Part shown: positions 24,572-33,063 of the stretch, piece after piece
How positions within the stretch are numbered: position 1 is the stretch's first letter
Layout: each line of letters begins with the position of its first letter
Assembly: GCA_945865375.1 (NCBI GenBank)
Contig: CAMBEJ010000046.1
Span: forward strand, 1 to 34,372
Reading direction: 5' to 3'
DNA length: 34,372 bases
Origin: Akkermansia muciniphila
GTDB lineage: Bacteria; Verrucomicrobiota; Verrucomicrobiia; Limisphaerales; F1-80-MAGS106
Notes under the pieces: model-generated
The model's input: only the letters and a program-made list of their open reading frames with translations
The model's database searches: none
What the model was told of the DNA's origin: nothing
Translations under genes and position numbers: made by a program

Positions 24572-25738
24572 TCAACGGCAGGATCCAGTTTCAATCGAAA
24601 TCCCCTCTGCAGTCTCGAAACGCAGCCTCTTCGCGATGCGCCGGTGAGCGGATGTCAGAGCGATCGACTCCAACTCACGCTCGTCCAACCAGCGGCCCGG
24701 CACATCACCAAGAACTTCGTCACCTCGTCCCAAACCCTTGAAAACCTCCAAAAGTATGCGATGCCTCGTGATCGAATGCCGAATCGAGGCGACCCGCGCA
24801 AGATCATAACTTCCCTCAAGATGAAACAAACGATGCACTCGACGCGCCGTCAACGGCGTGCGTCCGGGCGCCGGAACCTGCGGAAATTCCCAGAACCCCC
24901 CGTTGATCCCTCGATCGGGGCGCTGATGAACCAACACCCGCCCTCCAAACTCCAACAACAAAGCCGCGTTCCTCAACGCCACCGTTTTCGGCCGGGGTGA
25001 AACTTTTGGAAGCACGCTGGTGGAGTCATTGGCGAAGGCGAAACATCCGCTTTGCACGGGGCAAGCGCCACACGATGGGTTCGCCGCCGTACATAACACC
25101 GCACCCAGCTCCATCAGCGCCTCGTTAAAATCCCCCGTCACTGTCCGCTTGGGGGAACACGCGACAGGCCGCTCAAACCCTTGTCTGAAGGCTTCATCCA
25201 CCAGAACCTGGGCCGCCGACCAAAGCCACTCTGTCGTGGACCGCTTTCGGATGTCTTCATGGATCCCAAAATACCGCGCCAAAACCCGTGCCACGTTGCC
25301 GTCCACGATGGGTGCCGGCTTGCCAAATGCGATGCTGCTAATGGCGCCCGCAGTGTATCTCCCCACTCCAGGCAGCTCACGCAGATCCTTGAGGTCCTCC
25401 GGAAATTCACCCCCCCAACGATCGCAAATCACCTGGGCAGCCAGCTTCAGATTCCTGGCCCTCGAATAGTAACCCAGCCCTTCCCATAGCTTCAGCACGC
25501 GTTCCGGTGACGCTGACGCCAGGTGTCTGACGCTTGGCAAATCGTGCATCCATCGTTCCCAGTAGCCCACGACCGTCCGCGCCTGCGTCTGCTGCAACAT
25601 CACCTCCGCGACCCAGATCCCGTAAGGATCTCGGGTTCGCCGCCATGGCAGATCGCGCGCGGCGGTCACAAACCACGACCGCAGCCGCCGCACAAACTCA
25701 TGGCCGCTCTCCTGGACCGTAAAAAGCTGTTGTCGCAT
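24572..25738 (-). CDS. mutY: A/G-specific adenine DNA glycosylase MutY
   Basis: A 388-residue base-excision repair enzyme that removes adenine mispaired with 8-oxoguanine. Counting from ATG 25738, DLPWRRTRDPYGIWVAEVMLQQTQ holds catalytic E45, the helix-hairpin-helix is LPGVGRYTAGAI, and APIVDGNVARVL holds catalytic D146. The 4Fe-4S cluster motif C-x6-C-x2-C-x5-C is complete (C216, C223, C226, C232). A NUDIX-like MutY C-terminal domain recognising 8-oxoG follows (RNAALLLEFGGRVLVHQRP ... GFWEFPQ). The start is placed at 25738 because GGAG lies six bases upstream; ATGs at 25741 and 25756 are alternatives. It diverges from rnhC, with only 29 bp between the starts. Confidence 0.95.
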   Translation of the reverse strand: MRQQLFTVQESGHEFVRRLRSWFVTAARDLPWRRTRDPYGIWVAEVMLQQTQARTVVGYWERWMHDLPSVRHLASASPERVLKLWEGLGYYSRARNLKLAAQVICDRWGGEFPEDLKDLRELPGVGRYTAGAISSIAFGKPAPIVDGNVARVLARYFGIHEDIRKRSTTEWLWSAAQVLVDEAFRQGFERPVACSPKRTVTGDFNEALMELGAVLCTAANPSCGACPVQSGCFAFANDSTSVLPKVSPRPKTVALRNAALLLEFGGRVLVHQRPDRGINGGFWEFPQVPAPGRTPLTARRVHRLFHLEGSYDLARVASIRHSITRHRILLEVFKGLGRGDEVLGDVPGRWLDERELESIALTSAHRRIAKRLRFETAEGISIETGSCR

Positions 25739-25767
25739 CATTCTCTCCGCACCCATACCATGGCCCC

Positions 25768-26751
25768 GTGAGCTCCACGACCACAACCACGTACACCCAC
25801 CCTCTCTCATCGGGAGAGGCTCTTGAGTTAAAGGCCTACCTGCGGGACCACGACTATGAGTTCGTGGCCCCGCCGGCTCATGCCTCGTTCGCCGCCAGGA
25901 AAGACAAAATCAATCTTGTCGTTTATGAAAGCCGAAAACTCGTTGTGCAAGGAAAGGGAACGGGCGAGTTCGTCGAATTCGTGCTGGAACCGCTCATCCT
26001 CAAACGCGCTGAAGTCGGTTACGAAGAGGTTCTGCACCCAGAACACTTTCTTCCGCGCCTCGGCATTGATGAAAGCGGCAAGGGAGACTTTTTCGGACCG
26101 CTTTGCATCGCGGGAGTCTATGTTAACGAAAGCGTCGTCAAATCCTGGAAAGAGGCCGGAGTGCAGGATTCGAAGAACATCGGCAGCGACAAAAGAATCG
26201 CAGACCTCGCTGAACTTATAAAATCCACGCCCGGCTGCGTCTGGAGCGTGGTTCCCATCGGCAACCCCGCCTACAACCGCCTCTACAACACCATGAGAAG
26301 CGTCAATCGGATCCTTGCCTGGGGCCATGCTCGAACAATCGAGAACTTAATGCTCAAACAACATCAGATGAATCCCAAACCCGTCCGCGCGATCAGCGAC
26401 CAGTTCGCCCAGGACAAGGAAACCGTCTCCAAAGCTCTCATGAGCCTGGGTCAGTCCATCGAACTAGTCCAGCGACACAAAGCGGAGTCCGATGCGGCGG
26501 TGGCCGCGGCATCGATTCTGGCGCGGCATGAATTTGTCACCCGACTGGGATCCCTGGAAAAATCCGTTGGAATGCGACTTCCAAAAGGGGCCTCCGCCGC
26601 CGTGGACGCCGCCGCCAAAGCTTTCGTTGCAAAGGAGGGCCCCGAAAAGCTTGAATCCATTTCAAAGAAGCATTTCCGAACTTGGTTCCGCGCGCTGGAC
26701 ATGCCAGAACCTCCAAAAACAGCATGGAAACGCAATCCAAAACCATCCTGA
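25768..26751 (+). CDS. rnhC: Ribonuclease HIII
   Basis: A 327-residue RNase HIII that cleaves the RNA strand of RNA-DNA hybrids. The signature GIDESGKGDFFGPLCIAG carries D101, E102 and D107 of the active site; further family segments are VQDSKNIGSDKRI, AISDQFAQDK and HKAESDAAVAAASILAR. The N-terminal 85 residues form the TBP-like substrate-binding domain (DUF3378) that separates type HIII from HII. The start is GTG 25768; no in-frame ATG occurs before the conserved domain. It diverges from mutY, and its promoter must overlap the 5' end of the mutY transcript. A mobile element sits about 60 bp after its stop. Confidence 0.95.
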   Translation: MSSTTTTTYTHPLSSGEALELKAYLRDHDYEFVAPPAHASFAARKDKINLVVYESRKLVVQGKGTGEFVEFVLEPLILKRAEVGYEEVLHPEHFLPRLGIDESGKGDFFGPLCIAGVYVNESVVKSWKEAGVQDSKNIGSDKRIADLAELIKSTPGCVWSVVPIGNPAYNRLYNTMRSVNRILAWGHARTIENLMLKQHQMNPKPVRAISDQFAQDKETVSKALMSLGQSIELVQRHKAESDAAVAAASILARHEFVTRLGSLEKSVGMRLPKGASAAVDAAAKAFVAKEGPEKLESISKKHFRTWFRALDMPEPPKTAWKRNPKPS

Positions 26752-26813
26752 TACGATTCGGATTGCAACCAGGCGAAGATCCGGAGACTTCTGGGACGCG
26801 ATCGCTGTCGCCT

Positions 26814-27038
26814 GGGGTGCAACTCACGTTATCCGAGGTCGCCTCCCCTGACGCGGGTATCCCGCCGCTTAACCACGCTGAAGTGACCCACGGATGACAC
26901 GGATAACACGGATGAGGAAAGGGAGCTGAGAGGGGTACTTTATCCGTGCTATCCGTGTTATCCGTGGTTAACTCTTCCGATTCTGCGGTAGGTATTGTCC
27001 TCCGAACGACACCTCCCGGAAACCGTGAGTTGCACCCT
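26814..27038. mobile_element. MITE-like element, copy 2
   Basis: This 225-bp copy matches the element at 18433-18658 with roughly eight differences, including an internal CCCACGGATGACACGG variant and a right end of CACCCT instead of CACCCC. The left end is GGGGTGCAACTCACG. No matching target duplication is visible (GTCGCCT left, GCAACGA right), so the insertion may be older or the flank rearranged. It occupies half of the 429-bp gap between rnhC and the next gene. The remainder (27039-27180) shows no gene; it should hold the promoter of the downstream genes. Confidence 0.82.
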
Positions 27039-27180
27039 GCAACGACATGATTCTCCGGCGAACTGAGAATCTGCGGCAGCTTGAGTGTGCAGTGTATGAA
27101 AGTTTACGAGCAGTCATGAGTTTTTCGCTCCCATCAGACGAGGATTGCTTCAGTCGCCCAACTCGTCTACGGTCGGTCTC

Positions 27181-28038
27181 ATGAAACTTTTCCTCTCTCT
27201 TGTTTGCGTTGCTCTCGGAGCGTCTCAAGCGCTGGCGCAGCGCGATTTTTCACAGGTCGAAATCAAAGTCATACCCGTTTCGCAAAACATCTACATGCTT
27301 GAGGGCTCCGGAGGCAACATCGGCGTGTCGGTGGGCTCCGATGGACTTTTGATCGTGGACGATCAGTTCGCTCCGCTGGCGGAGAAAATTGCCATCGCGC
27401 TCAAGAAGCTCGATGCGGGCAAACTCAAATTTGTCCTGAACACGCACTGGCATGGCGACCACACCGGAGGCAACGCTTTTTTCGGGAAGGAAGCCCACAT
27501 CGTCGCCCACACAAACGTGCGCAAGCGCTTGGCCGATTCAAAGGACACCAAGAAGGAGGCGCTGCCTGTCATCACCTTCGATCAATCGTTATCCGTTCAC
27601 TTCAACGGGGAGGAGATCAAGGTCATCCACCTGCCCCCAGGACACACCGACGGCGATAGCGTGATTCACTTCACCAAAGCCAATGTGGTCCACATGGGAG
27701 ATCAGTTTTTCGCGGGCAAATTCCCGTTCATCGATCTGGGGAGCGGTGGTGATGTGGCGGGATACACAAGAAACGTGGGTGAAGTCCTCAAAAAAATCCC
27801 CGCCGACGCAAAAATAATCCCGGGGCACGGTCCGCTGGCAACGGTTGAAGATCTCAGAACGTTCCACACCATGCTTCTTGAAACCACGGGCTTGGTTTCA
27901 AAAGCCTTGGCGGAGGGCAAAACTCTTGAGGATGTGAAGGCAGCAGGGCTGCCAGACAAGTGGAAGAGTTGGGGGACGGGTTTCATCAATACAAGCCGCT
28001 GGCTGGAGATCTCCTACAACAGCCTTTCGAAGAAGTAA
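27181..28038 (+). CDS. Exported MBL-fold metallo-hydrolase
   Basis: A 285-residue protein with a signal peptide (KLFLSLVCVALGASQALAQ), so it is periplasmic or secreted. The metallo-beta-lactamase zinc motif THWHGDHTGG gives H89, H91, D93 and H94. The remaining ligands are in LPPGHTDGDSV, HMGDQFF and IIPGHGP. The sequence resembles subclass-B-like or quinoprotein-relay-type zinc hydrolases rather than RNase Z or WalJ forms. ATG 27181 is used because it begins the signal peptide. It lies 32 bp upstream of the RuBisCO-like gene on the same strand and could be co-transcribed, but its export sets it apart from the cytoplasmic enzymes that follow. Substrate unknown; antibiotic hydrolysis should not be assumed. 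Confidence 0.88.
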   Translation: MKLFLSLVCVALGASQALAQRDFSQVEIKVIPVSQNIYMLEGSGGNIGVSVGSDGLLIVDDQFAPLAEKIAIALKKLDAGKLKFVLNTHWHGDHTGGNAFFGKEAHIVAHTNVRKRLADSKDTKKEALPVITFDQSLSVHFNGEEIKVIHLPPGHTDGDSVIHFTKANVVHMGDQFFAGKFPFIDLGSGGDVAGYTRNVGEVLKKIPADAKIIPGHGPLATVEDLRTFHTMLLETTGLVSKALAEGKTLEDVKAAGLPDKWKSWGTGFINTSRWLEISYNSLSKK

Positions 28039-28070
28039 TCATTGAAAGCCCAGAGATTTTCTTTCCACCG

Positions 28071-29495
28071 ATGAGCACCCTCAACGCGGCAGTCCTGAAC
28101 TTGCTCTGGCACGACTGGGACACACGTGAAGAAAAGCTCCGAGCGATCATCACCGAACGCCTTGACGCCAAGCCAGCCCCGACGCTCGAAGATTTTGTCG
28201 TGGCGACCTATTTCTTCGCGTTGCGCAGCGGGAGCCTCGAACACGCCGCGAAGGAAATCAGCTACCACGCGACGAGCGGCACCAAAGATATCCCGGCCGG
28301 TTCGCTGATTGAACAATGCACCGGAAAGAAAGTGGGCGTGGATGCGTGGGACACCACCGGAAGGCTCGGTTTGCTGCACGTGGCCTTTCCGTTGAAAATG
28401 CTACTGCAACCCGACGGCCACCTCACCTCGTGCGACCTGCTGCACACCGTCGCCGGCGCCATCATTTTCGATGTTTACGAAAACCAGGACGCGCGACTCG
28501 TGGGCCTGAACATCCCTGAGAAGGTCTTGAGGACTTTTCCCGGCCCGGCGCACGGCCCGCGTGGCGTGAGGCAGCGGACTGGATTCAAACCCGATCAGCC
28601 CGCCTTTGGCACAATCCTCAAGCCCACCACCGGCATCACGCCGGAACAAGTCGGCGCGCTGGTCGAGGAAACGGCGTCTTGCCCCCTGTTTTGTTTCGTG
28701 AAGGAGGATGAAAACCTTTATCCGAAGCTCGACTACTCCCCCGCCGCCGAACGCACGCGCCAGGCGGTGGCCGCCATCACGCGCGCTCAGGAAAAGCGCG
28801 AGGGTCTTGGACTCATTTTCGCCCCGCACATCAGCGGCGCGCCGCATGAGATCCTCGACACCCTTCATGCCGTGCTCGACGCGGGGGCGACAGGAGTTAT
28901 GTTCAGCGAAAGCTTCGCTGGCGGCACTGTGCGAATGGTTCGCGAAGCGACTAAACATCTCTCCTCCCCTCCCGTCATCTATGGCCACAATGCCGGTATC
29001 GGTGTGAAAACACGCGCCCTCTTCCGCGAAGTGGTGGATCTCCTGGCGCGGCTCGATGGCATCGATTTCCGGCAGACCGCACCTATCCGTTCAGGCACGC
29101 CTTTCTTGAAGCCTTACGGAGCGGAATGGCAGGCGAGTGAGGAAGTGCTTGCGCGTCCGATGCAAGGCATCAAGCCAACCATGATCGTGCGAGCGGGCGC
29201 GCTCGACCAAGGAAACATCTCGCTGAACCTGGCCGACGCCGAGCATCGCGGCATCACGGAAGGCGTTTTATTCCTGGCCGGCTCCGCGATCAACTCCATC
29301 AAGAACGGCGCTGGCAAACCCGACGCCCGGCTCGGCGCCGAAGCCATGAAGCAGGCGCTCGACGTGCATCGCTCGGGGGAGCTGCGTGGTTTACCGACGA
29401 CGGACCATCTGGATGCCCTCATCGCGCTCGCCGAACGGCAGCAGCTCGGGGCTCTGCGCGAGGCGCTGAGGCAGCGCTATCCGGGCAACACCTAA
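28071..29495 (+). CDS. RuBisCO-like protein (form IV large-subunit family)
   Basis: A 474-residue member of the RuBisCO large-chain superfamily. The N-terminal domain includes DFVVATYFFALRSGS and LLHVAFPLKMLL; the barrel starts after FPGPAHGPRGVR and FGTILKPTTGIT. Aligned by eye to plant RuBisCO, the carbamylated lysine and metal ligands are kept (K211, D213, E214 in FVKEDEN, for K201/D203/E204), as is the first lysine (K184, for K175). K177 is replaced by T186, and the loop-6 lysine is not found where GTVVGKLEG would be (here TAPIRSGTPF). It should enolise a RuBP-like phosphorylated substrate but not fix CO2. ATG 28071 is chosen; the open frame runs upstream into the previous gene. It heads a seven-gene catabolic-looking operon. 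Confidence 0.9.
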   Translation: MSTLNAAVLNLLWHDWDTREEKLRAIITERLDAKPAPTLEDFVVATYFFALRSGSLEHAAKEISYHATSGTKDIPAGSLIEQCTGKKVGVDAWDTTGRLGLLHVAFPLKMLLQPDGHLTSCDLLHTVAGAIIFDVYENQDARLVGLNIPEKVLRTFPGPAHGPRGVRQRTGFKPDQPAFGTILKPTTGITPEQVGALVEETASCPLFCFVKEDENLYPKLDYSPAAERTRQAVAAITRAQEKREGLGLIFAPHISGAPHEILDTLHAVLDAGATGVMFSESFAGGTVRMVREATKHLSSPPVIYGHNAGIGVKTRALFREVVDLLARLDGIDFRQTAPIRSGTPFLKPYGAEWQASEEVLARPMQGIKPTMIVRAGALDQGNISLNLADAEHRGITEGVLFLAGSAINSIKNGAGKPDARLGAEAMKQALDVHRSGELRGLPTTDHLDALIALAERQQLGALREALRQRYPGNT

Positions 29496-29512
29496 AGACG
29501 CCTCCGCACTCG

Positions 29513-30586
29513 ATGAACAAGGACTCTCGACTCCTGCGTCTTGGCATTCTCGGCTGCGGACCGATTTCGCAGATCGCCCATTTCGACGCGGTGCGAAAGG
29601 CCCACAACGTGGAGCTCTACGCCCTCTGCGACCTTGCCGACGATTTGCGGGAGAGAATGGCCATGATCCATTCGCCGCGGGCGGTCTATCGCCGATACGA
29701 GGACATGCTGGAGGACCCTTTGGTGGAGGCTGTCATCATCGGTGTCGCGGATCAATACCATGTGCCGCTCGCGTTGCAGGCGGTCAACGCGGGCAAACAC
29801 GTCCTCGTGGAGAAGCCGCTCGGCGTCAACATCGAGGAGTGCGAGATGCTGCGTGCCAGGCTGCTCGAAAGGCGGCTTGTGTTGCAAATCGGCCACAACC
29901 GCCGCTTCGATCCCGGAATCGCCTTCGCACGCCGCTTCATCCGCGAGGAGCTTGGCCAGATCATGGCCTTCAAATCGTGGTATTGCGATTCGACTCATCG
30001 ATACACCATGACCGATAATCTTCAACCAATCCCCCTCCTCAGCCCGCAAGCGCGGCGTCCCGGCGGCGATCCCAAGTCGGACAAACGGCGCTATTTCATC
30101 CTCACGCATGCCAGCCATCTCGTGGACACCGCGCGTTTTCTGGGCGGCGAGTTAACCGCTGTCCGAGCGCGATTGCTCGAACGTTTTGGTGCCTACTGCT
30201 GGTTTATCGAAACGGAATTCGCCAGTGGCGCCCTGGGGCACCTCGACTTGACCATCGCAGTTCGTGGGGACTTCGAGGAAGGCTTTCAACTCTATGGGGA
30301 ACACGGCAGCGTGACTGGCAAGGTCTACCTCCCCTGGTTCCACAAATCGAGCCAAGTGGAGTGTTTTTCCGAGAAAGATCGGCAGTATCGACGCCCGCTC
30401 GGGGAGGATGCGCACAGCTATAAGCTCCAGATCGAGGGGTTCACCAACACCATCCTCCAGGGCGCGCCTCAGCATGGCGCGGACATCGACGACGGCATCG
30501 CCTCGATGCGGGCGCTGGTAGCCATTGCTCGCTCGGCGGAAACCGGCGAGCGCGTGCGGTTGGCGGATGTCAGCGGCGGCCTGTGA
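29513..30586 (+). CDS. Gfo/Idh/MocA family NAD(P)-dependent oxidoreductase
   Basis: A 357-residue sugar or sugar-acid dehydrogenase-type protein. The Rossmann motif is LGILGCGPISQIAH (residues about 10-23), followed by the family hallmark EKP at 100-102 in HVLVEKPLGV. The C-terminal GFO_IDH_MocA-like domain starts after RFIREELGQIMAF and contains THASHLVDTARFLGG, placing a catalytic-type His where the family has one. Members oxidise sugars, inositols or their lactone precursors at the expense of NAD(P). It follows the RuBisCO-like gene by 17 bp and its stop overlaps the reading frame of the next gene. In the operon it would supply an oxidation step, possibly giving a 3-keto sugar or a lactone. 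Substrate unknown. Confidence 0.93.
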   Translation: MNKDSRLLRLGILGCGPISQIAHFDAVRKAHNVELYALCDLADDLRERMAMIHSPRAVYRRYEDMLEDPLVEAVIIGVADQYHVPLALQAVNAGKHVLVEKPLGVNIEECEMLRARLLERRLVLQIGHNRRFDPGIAFARRFIREELGQIMAFKSWYCDSTHRYTMTDNLQPIPLLSPQARRPGGDPKSDKRRYFILTHASHLVDTARFLGGELTAVRARLLERFGAYCWFIETEFASGALGHLDLTIAVRGDFEEGFQLYGEHGSVTGKVYLPWFHKSSQVECFSEKDRQYRRPLGEDAHSYKLQIEGFTNTILQGAPQHGADIDDGIASMRALVAIARSAETGERVRLADVSGGL

Positions 30587-30594
30587 GACGTGGC

Positions 30595-31440
30595 ATGCGC
30601 ACTTCCCCGCACCTTGGAATCTTCGCGAAAACGTTCACCCGTCCAACGCTTGCCGAAGCGCTGGACGCCGTCGCCAGCCACCGATTGAGCTGTGTTCAGT
30701 TCAATTTCTCCTGCGTCGGCATGCCCACGCTTCCGGAGCAGATCGATCTCACATTGCTGGGGCAGATCCAGCACGAAATGGCCGCACGCCAGATCCAGAT
30801 TGCCGCCGTCTCCGGCACCTTCAACATGATCCATCCCGACATCGCACAGCGGGGCGATGGGTTGCGTCGACTAGGTGTGCTGGCAGAAGCCTGCGCGCGG
30901 CTCGGCGCACCCGTCATCACGCTTTGCACCGGGACGCGCGATCCGACGGACATGTGGAGGCGGCATGCGGACAACGATTCTCCAGAAGCCTGGCGCGACC
31001 TGCTGGCGAGTTTGGACTCCGCGCTCGCCATTGCCGAGACGCACGGGATCACCCTGGCTTTTGAACCGGAAACAGGCAACGTGGTGGACTCGGCGAGAAA
31101 GGGCCGCCGGCTGCTTGATGAAATGCAATCGCCCCGCCTCAAAGTGGTGATGGATGCCGCAAACTTGTTCCACGCGGACTCGTTGTCTCGCATGAAAACC
31201 ATTCTGGATGAGGCCTTCGACCTGCTCGGGCACGATATTGTTCTCGCCCACGCGAAGGAACTTGACGCCAGCATCTGCCCTGGCACCCACGGCCCGGGGC
31301 GCGGCGTCCTGGATTGGGATCATGTTCTTTTGCGGCTGCGTGCCACAGGGTTCAAGGGACCGTGGATCCTTCACGGACTGGAAGAAGTCGACGTGTCGGC
31401 CAGCGTCGCTTTTCTCCGAAGTAAACTGGAAGCGAGTTAG
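30595..31440 (+). CDS. Xylose-isomerase-like TIM-barrel sugar isomerase/epimerase
   Basis: A 281-residue AP-endonuclease-2/xylose-isomerase-like barrel protein, the fold used by hydroxypyruvate isomerase, tagatose 3-epimerase and inosose dehydratase. The likely metal ligands are visible: E157 in LAFEPETGN, D187 in VVMDAANLFH, H219 in DIVLAHAKELD and E263 in ILHGLEEVD. The middle has AACARLGAPVITLCTGTRD, typical of the strand-4 region. The frame opens at GTG 30583, overlapping the upstream stop, but ATG 30595 is the better start. The next gene begins after three bases. It probably isomerises or epimerises a keto-sugar or keto-acid intermediate made by the oxidoreductase; the exact reaction cannot be read. 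Confidence 0.9.
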   Translation: MRTSPHLGIFAKTFTRPTLAEALDAVASHRLSCVQFNFSCVGMPTLPEQIDLTLLGQIQHEMAARQIQIAAVSGTFNMIHPDIAQRGDGLRRLGVLAEACARLGAPVITLCTGTRDPTDMWRRHADNDSPEAWRDLLASLDSALAIAETHGITLAFEPETGNVVDSARKGRRLLDEMQSPRLKVVMDAANLFHADSLSRMKTILDEAFDLLGHDIVLAHAKELDASICPGTHGPGRGVLDWDHVLLRLRATGFKGPWILHGLEEVDVSASVAFLRSKLEAS

Positions 31441-31443
31441 CCC

Positions 31444-32286
31444 ATGCCGATTTTTGCCCATGCTGGCGTGAACTTTCACTACCTGGACAGGGGCGACGGA
31501 ACGTCTTTCTTCTTCCAGCACGGGCTTGGCGGCGATGTCAACCAGCCGTTTGGCTTATTTCAACCACCTGACGGGTTCCGCCTGCTCGCATTCGATTGCC
31601 GAGGCCACGGGGAGACGCAGCCCCTGGGCGATCCTCATCATGACACCCTCGCCACGTTCGCCAACGACCTGCTTGTGCTGATGGATCATCTTCGAATAGC
31701 CCGGGCGGTGGTCGGGGGCATTTCGATGGGGGCGGCGGTGGCGCTGAATTTCGCGCTGCGGTTTCCGGAACGCCTGCTCGGCCTGGTCCTCTCGCGCCCG
31801 GCTTGGCTCGACGCGCCTAACCCCTGGAATGTCGAACGCTTCTCATTGATCTCAAGGCTGATTCAGGAGCACGGAGCCCGTCGTGGCCAGGAGCTGTTCA
31901 AACACACCGAAGTGTATCGCGAAGCGTTGAGGGAATGGCCGGATGTGGCCTTGTCCCTGGCAGCGCAGTTCGAGCATCCAAGGATCGAGCAGAACCCGTG
32001 CAAGCTGCAAAGAATCATCAGCGACCGGCCCCTTCACGACCTGCGCGAGTGCGAGTCGATCCGTGTGCCCACCCTGGTGCTTGCGAATCGTCAGGACCCT
32101 ATCCATCCCTTTGAGTATGGCGAATCGATGGCTCGGATCATCCCCGGCGCGGAGTTCCAGGAAGTCACGTCCAAGTCTGTCAGCAAGGAACGGCACGGCG
32201 TCGAAGTGCAACGGTTCATCGGCGAGTTTTTGCAAAAACATTTTTCACGGGAATCCCTGTTTCCTCCTGGCTCAGTCTGTGGCTAA
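31444..32286 (+). CDS. Alpha/beta-hydrolase (lactonase/esterase-like)
   Basis: A 280-residue alpha/beta-hydrolase. The oxyanion region is FFFQHGLGGD, the nucleophile elbow GISMG has S94, and the acid and base are likely D218 (LANRQDPIHP) and H251 (KERHGVEVQRFIGEFL). The general layout matches 3-oxoadipate enol-lactonase and related small hydrolases. In this operon a lactonase opening a sugar lactone is a reasonable idea, but a C-C hydrolase or esterase is equally possible. No signal peptide is present, so it works in the cytoplasm. It starts three bases after the isomerase stop and ends nine bases before the next gene. Confidence 0.9.
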   Translation: MPIFAHAGVNFHYLDRGDGTSFFFQHGLGGDVNQPFGLFQPPDGFRLLAFDCRGHGETQPLGDPHHDTLATFANDLLVLMDHLRIARAVVGGISMGAAVALNFALRFPERLLGLVLSRPAWLDAPNPWNVERFSLISRLIQEHGARRGQELFKHTEVYREALREWPDVALSLAAQFEHPRIEQNPCKLQRIISDRPLHDLRECESIRVPTLVLANRQDPIHPFEYGESMARIIPGAEFQEVTSKSVSKERHGVEVQRFIGEFLQKHFSRESLFPPGSVCG

Positions 32287-32295
32287 ATCCAACTC

Positions 32296-32943
32296 ATGCT
32301 TAAATGTTCCACATCCCTTTGGTCAGCGGACCTCGCCAATCTCGCGGCGGAGATGCGCCGCGTCGATCCGTTTTCAGAGCGGTTTCACATCGATGTCGCC
32401 GACGGCCATTACGTCCCTAATCTCCTCTTCTTTCCTGACCAGGTGAAGGCCCTTCGTCCGCACAGCCGGCTGCCGTTCGAGGTCCATTTGATGACCACAG
32501 ATCCGATGAGCTGGATCGACCCCTTCGCTGAAGCGGGAGCGGACATCATCCTTTTTTGCCTAGACTCGGCGACAAGCCCCGGCGACGTGCTGCGGGCCAT
32601 CAAAAAGCGTGGCAAACAAGCCGGCGTGTCGCTGCTCATCACCGAGCCACTCGAGCTGCTCGAGCCGTATTGGGAGGATCTCGACGTGCTCACCCTCGTC
32701 GGCACGGCCATGGGCATTAAAGGTGCCTCGATGGATGCGAGCGTGCCCGACAAAATCCGGCGCGCGCGCGCCCTCATTTCTCGTCGCGGCCTCTCAACCG
32801 TCGTCGAAGCCGACGGCGGGATTCGCCGCGAAACCGTGCCGCTGATGGCGGCGGCGGGAGTCGATTTCATCGTTCCCGGTTCCCTCATGTTCAAGGAAGA
32901 CCCAGCGGCGATGCGGGACTGGCTCTCAAGCCTGTCGGCTTGA
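32296..32943 (+). CDS. Divergent ribulose-phosphate 3-epimerase-like protein
   Basis: A 215-residue TIM-barrel protein of the Rpe family. The typical N-terminus is present (CSTSLWSADLANLAAEM), as are FHIDVADGHYVPNLLFFPDQVKALR (His and Asp ligands), PFEVHLMTTDP (His ligand) and VEADGGIRRETV (second Asp). The phosphate-binding end FIVPGSLMF is also kept. However, the segment MSVNPGFGGQ, which in ordinary Rpe closes over the substrate, is replaced by VGTAMGIKGASMD, and the usual HxE after the AGAD segment is LFCLDSA. It is therefore likely an epimerase for a different phosphorylated keto-sugar, in line with its position between the hydrolase and the kinase of a catabolic operon, rather than the housekeeping enzyme. 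Confidence 0.87.
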   Translation: MLKCSTSLWSADLANLAAEMRRVDPFSERFHIDVADGHYVPNLLFFPDQVKALRPHSRLPFEVHLMTTDPMSWIDPFAEAGADIILFCLDSATSPGDVLRAIKKRGKQAGVSLLITEPLELLEPYWEDLDVLTLVGTAMGIKGASMDASVPDKIRRARALISRRGLSTVVEADGGIRRETVPLMAAAGVDFIVPGSLMFKEDPAAMRDWLSSLSA

Positions 32944-32970
32944 GATTTCAAATCTCAAATTTGAAATCTC
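32942..32970. repeat. Perfect palindrome downstream of the epimerase-like gene
   Basis: A 12-bp perfect stem (GAGATTTCAAAT and complement) with loop CTCAA, beginning inside the stop codon of the epimerase-like gene. It is AT-rich and lacks a T-run; a REP-type repeat or an mRNA-stabilising hairpin is possible. It pairs in sequence with the array at 33064-33094. Confidence 0.7.
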
Positions 32971-33063
32971 AGAACGAAGGTCGCATCCTGAAATAGGTTG
33001 TCAGTAATAAGACGACAAAACGGAGTCAATCAAGAATTGACCAGGAATTGCAGTCTCATTGAA

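Noticed and set aside
27181-28038. Antibiotic-resistance beta-lactamase
   Set aside because: The MBL fold and zinc motif are shared by many hydrolases, and nothing in the sequence or neighbourhood points to beta-lactam hydrolysis.
28071-29495. Reading the RuBisCO-like gene as a true CO2-fixing RuBisCO
   Set aside because: The K177 equivalent and the loop-6 lysine are missing, and there is no small subunit or phosphoribulokinase gene nearby.
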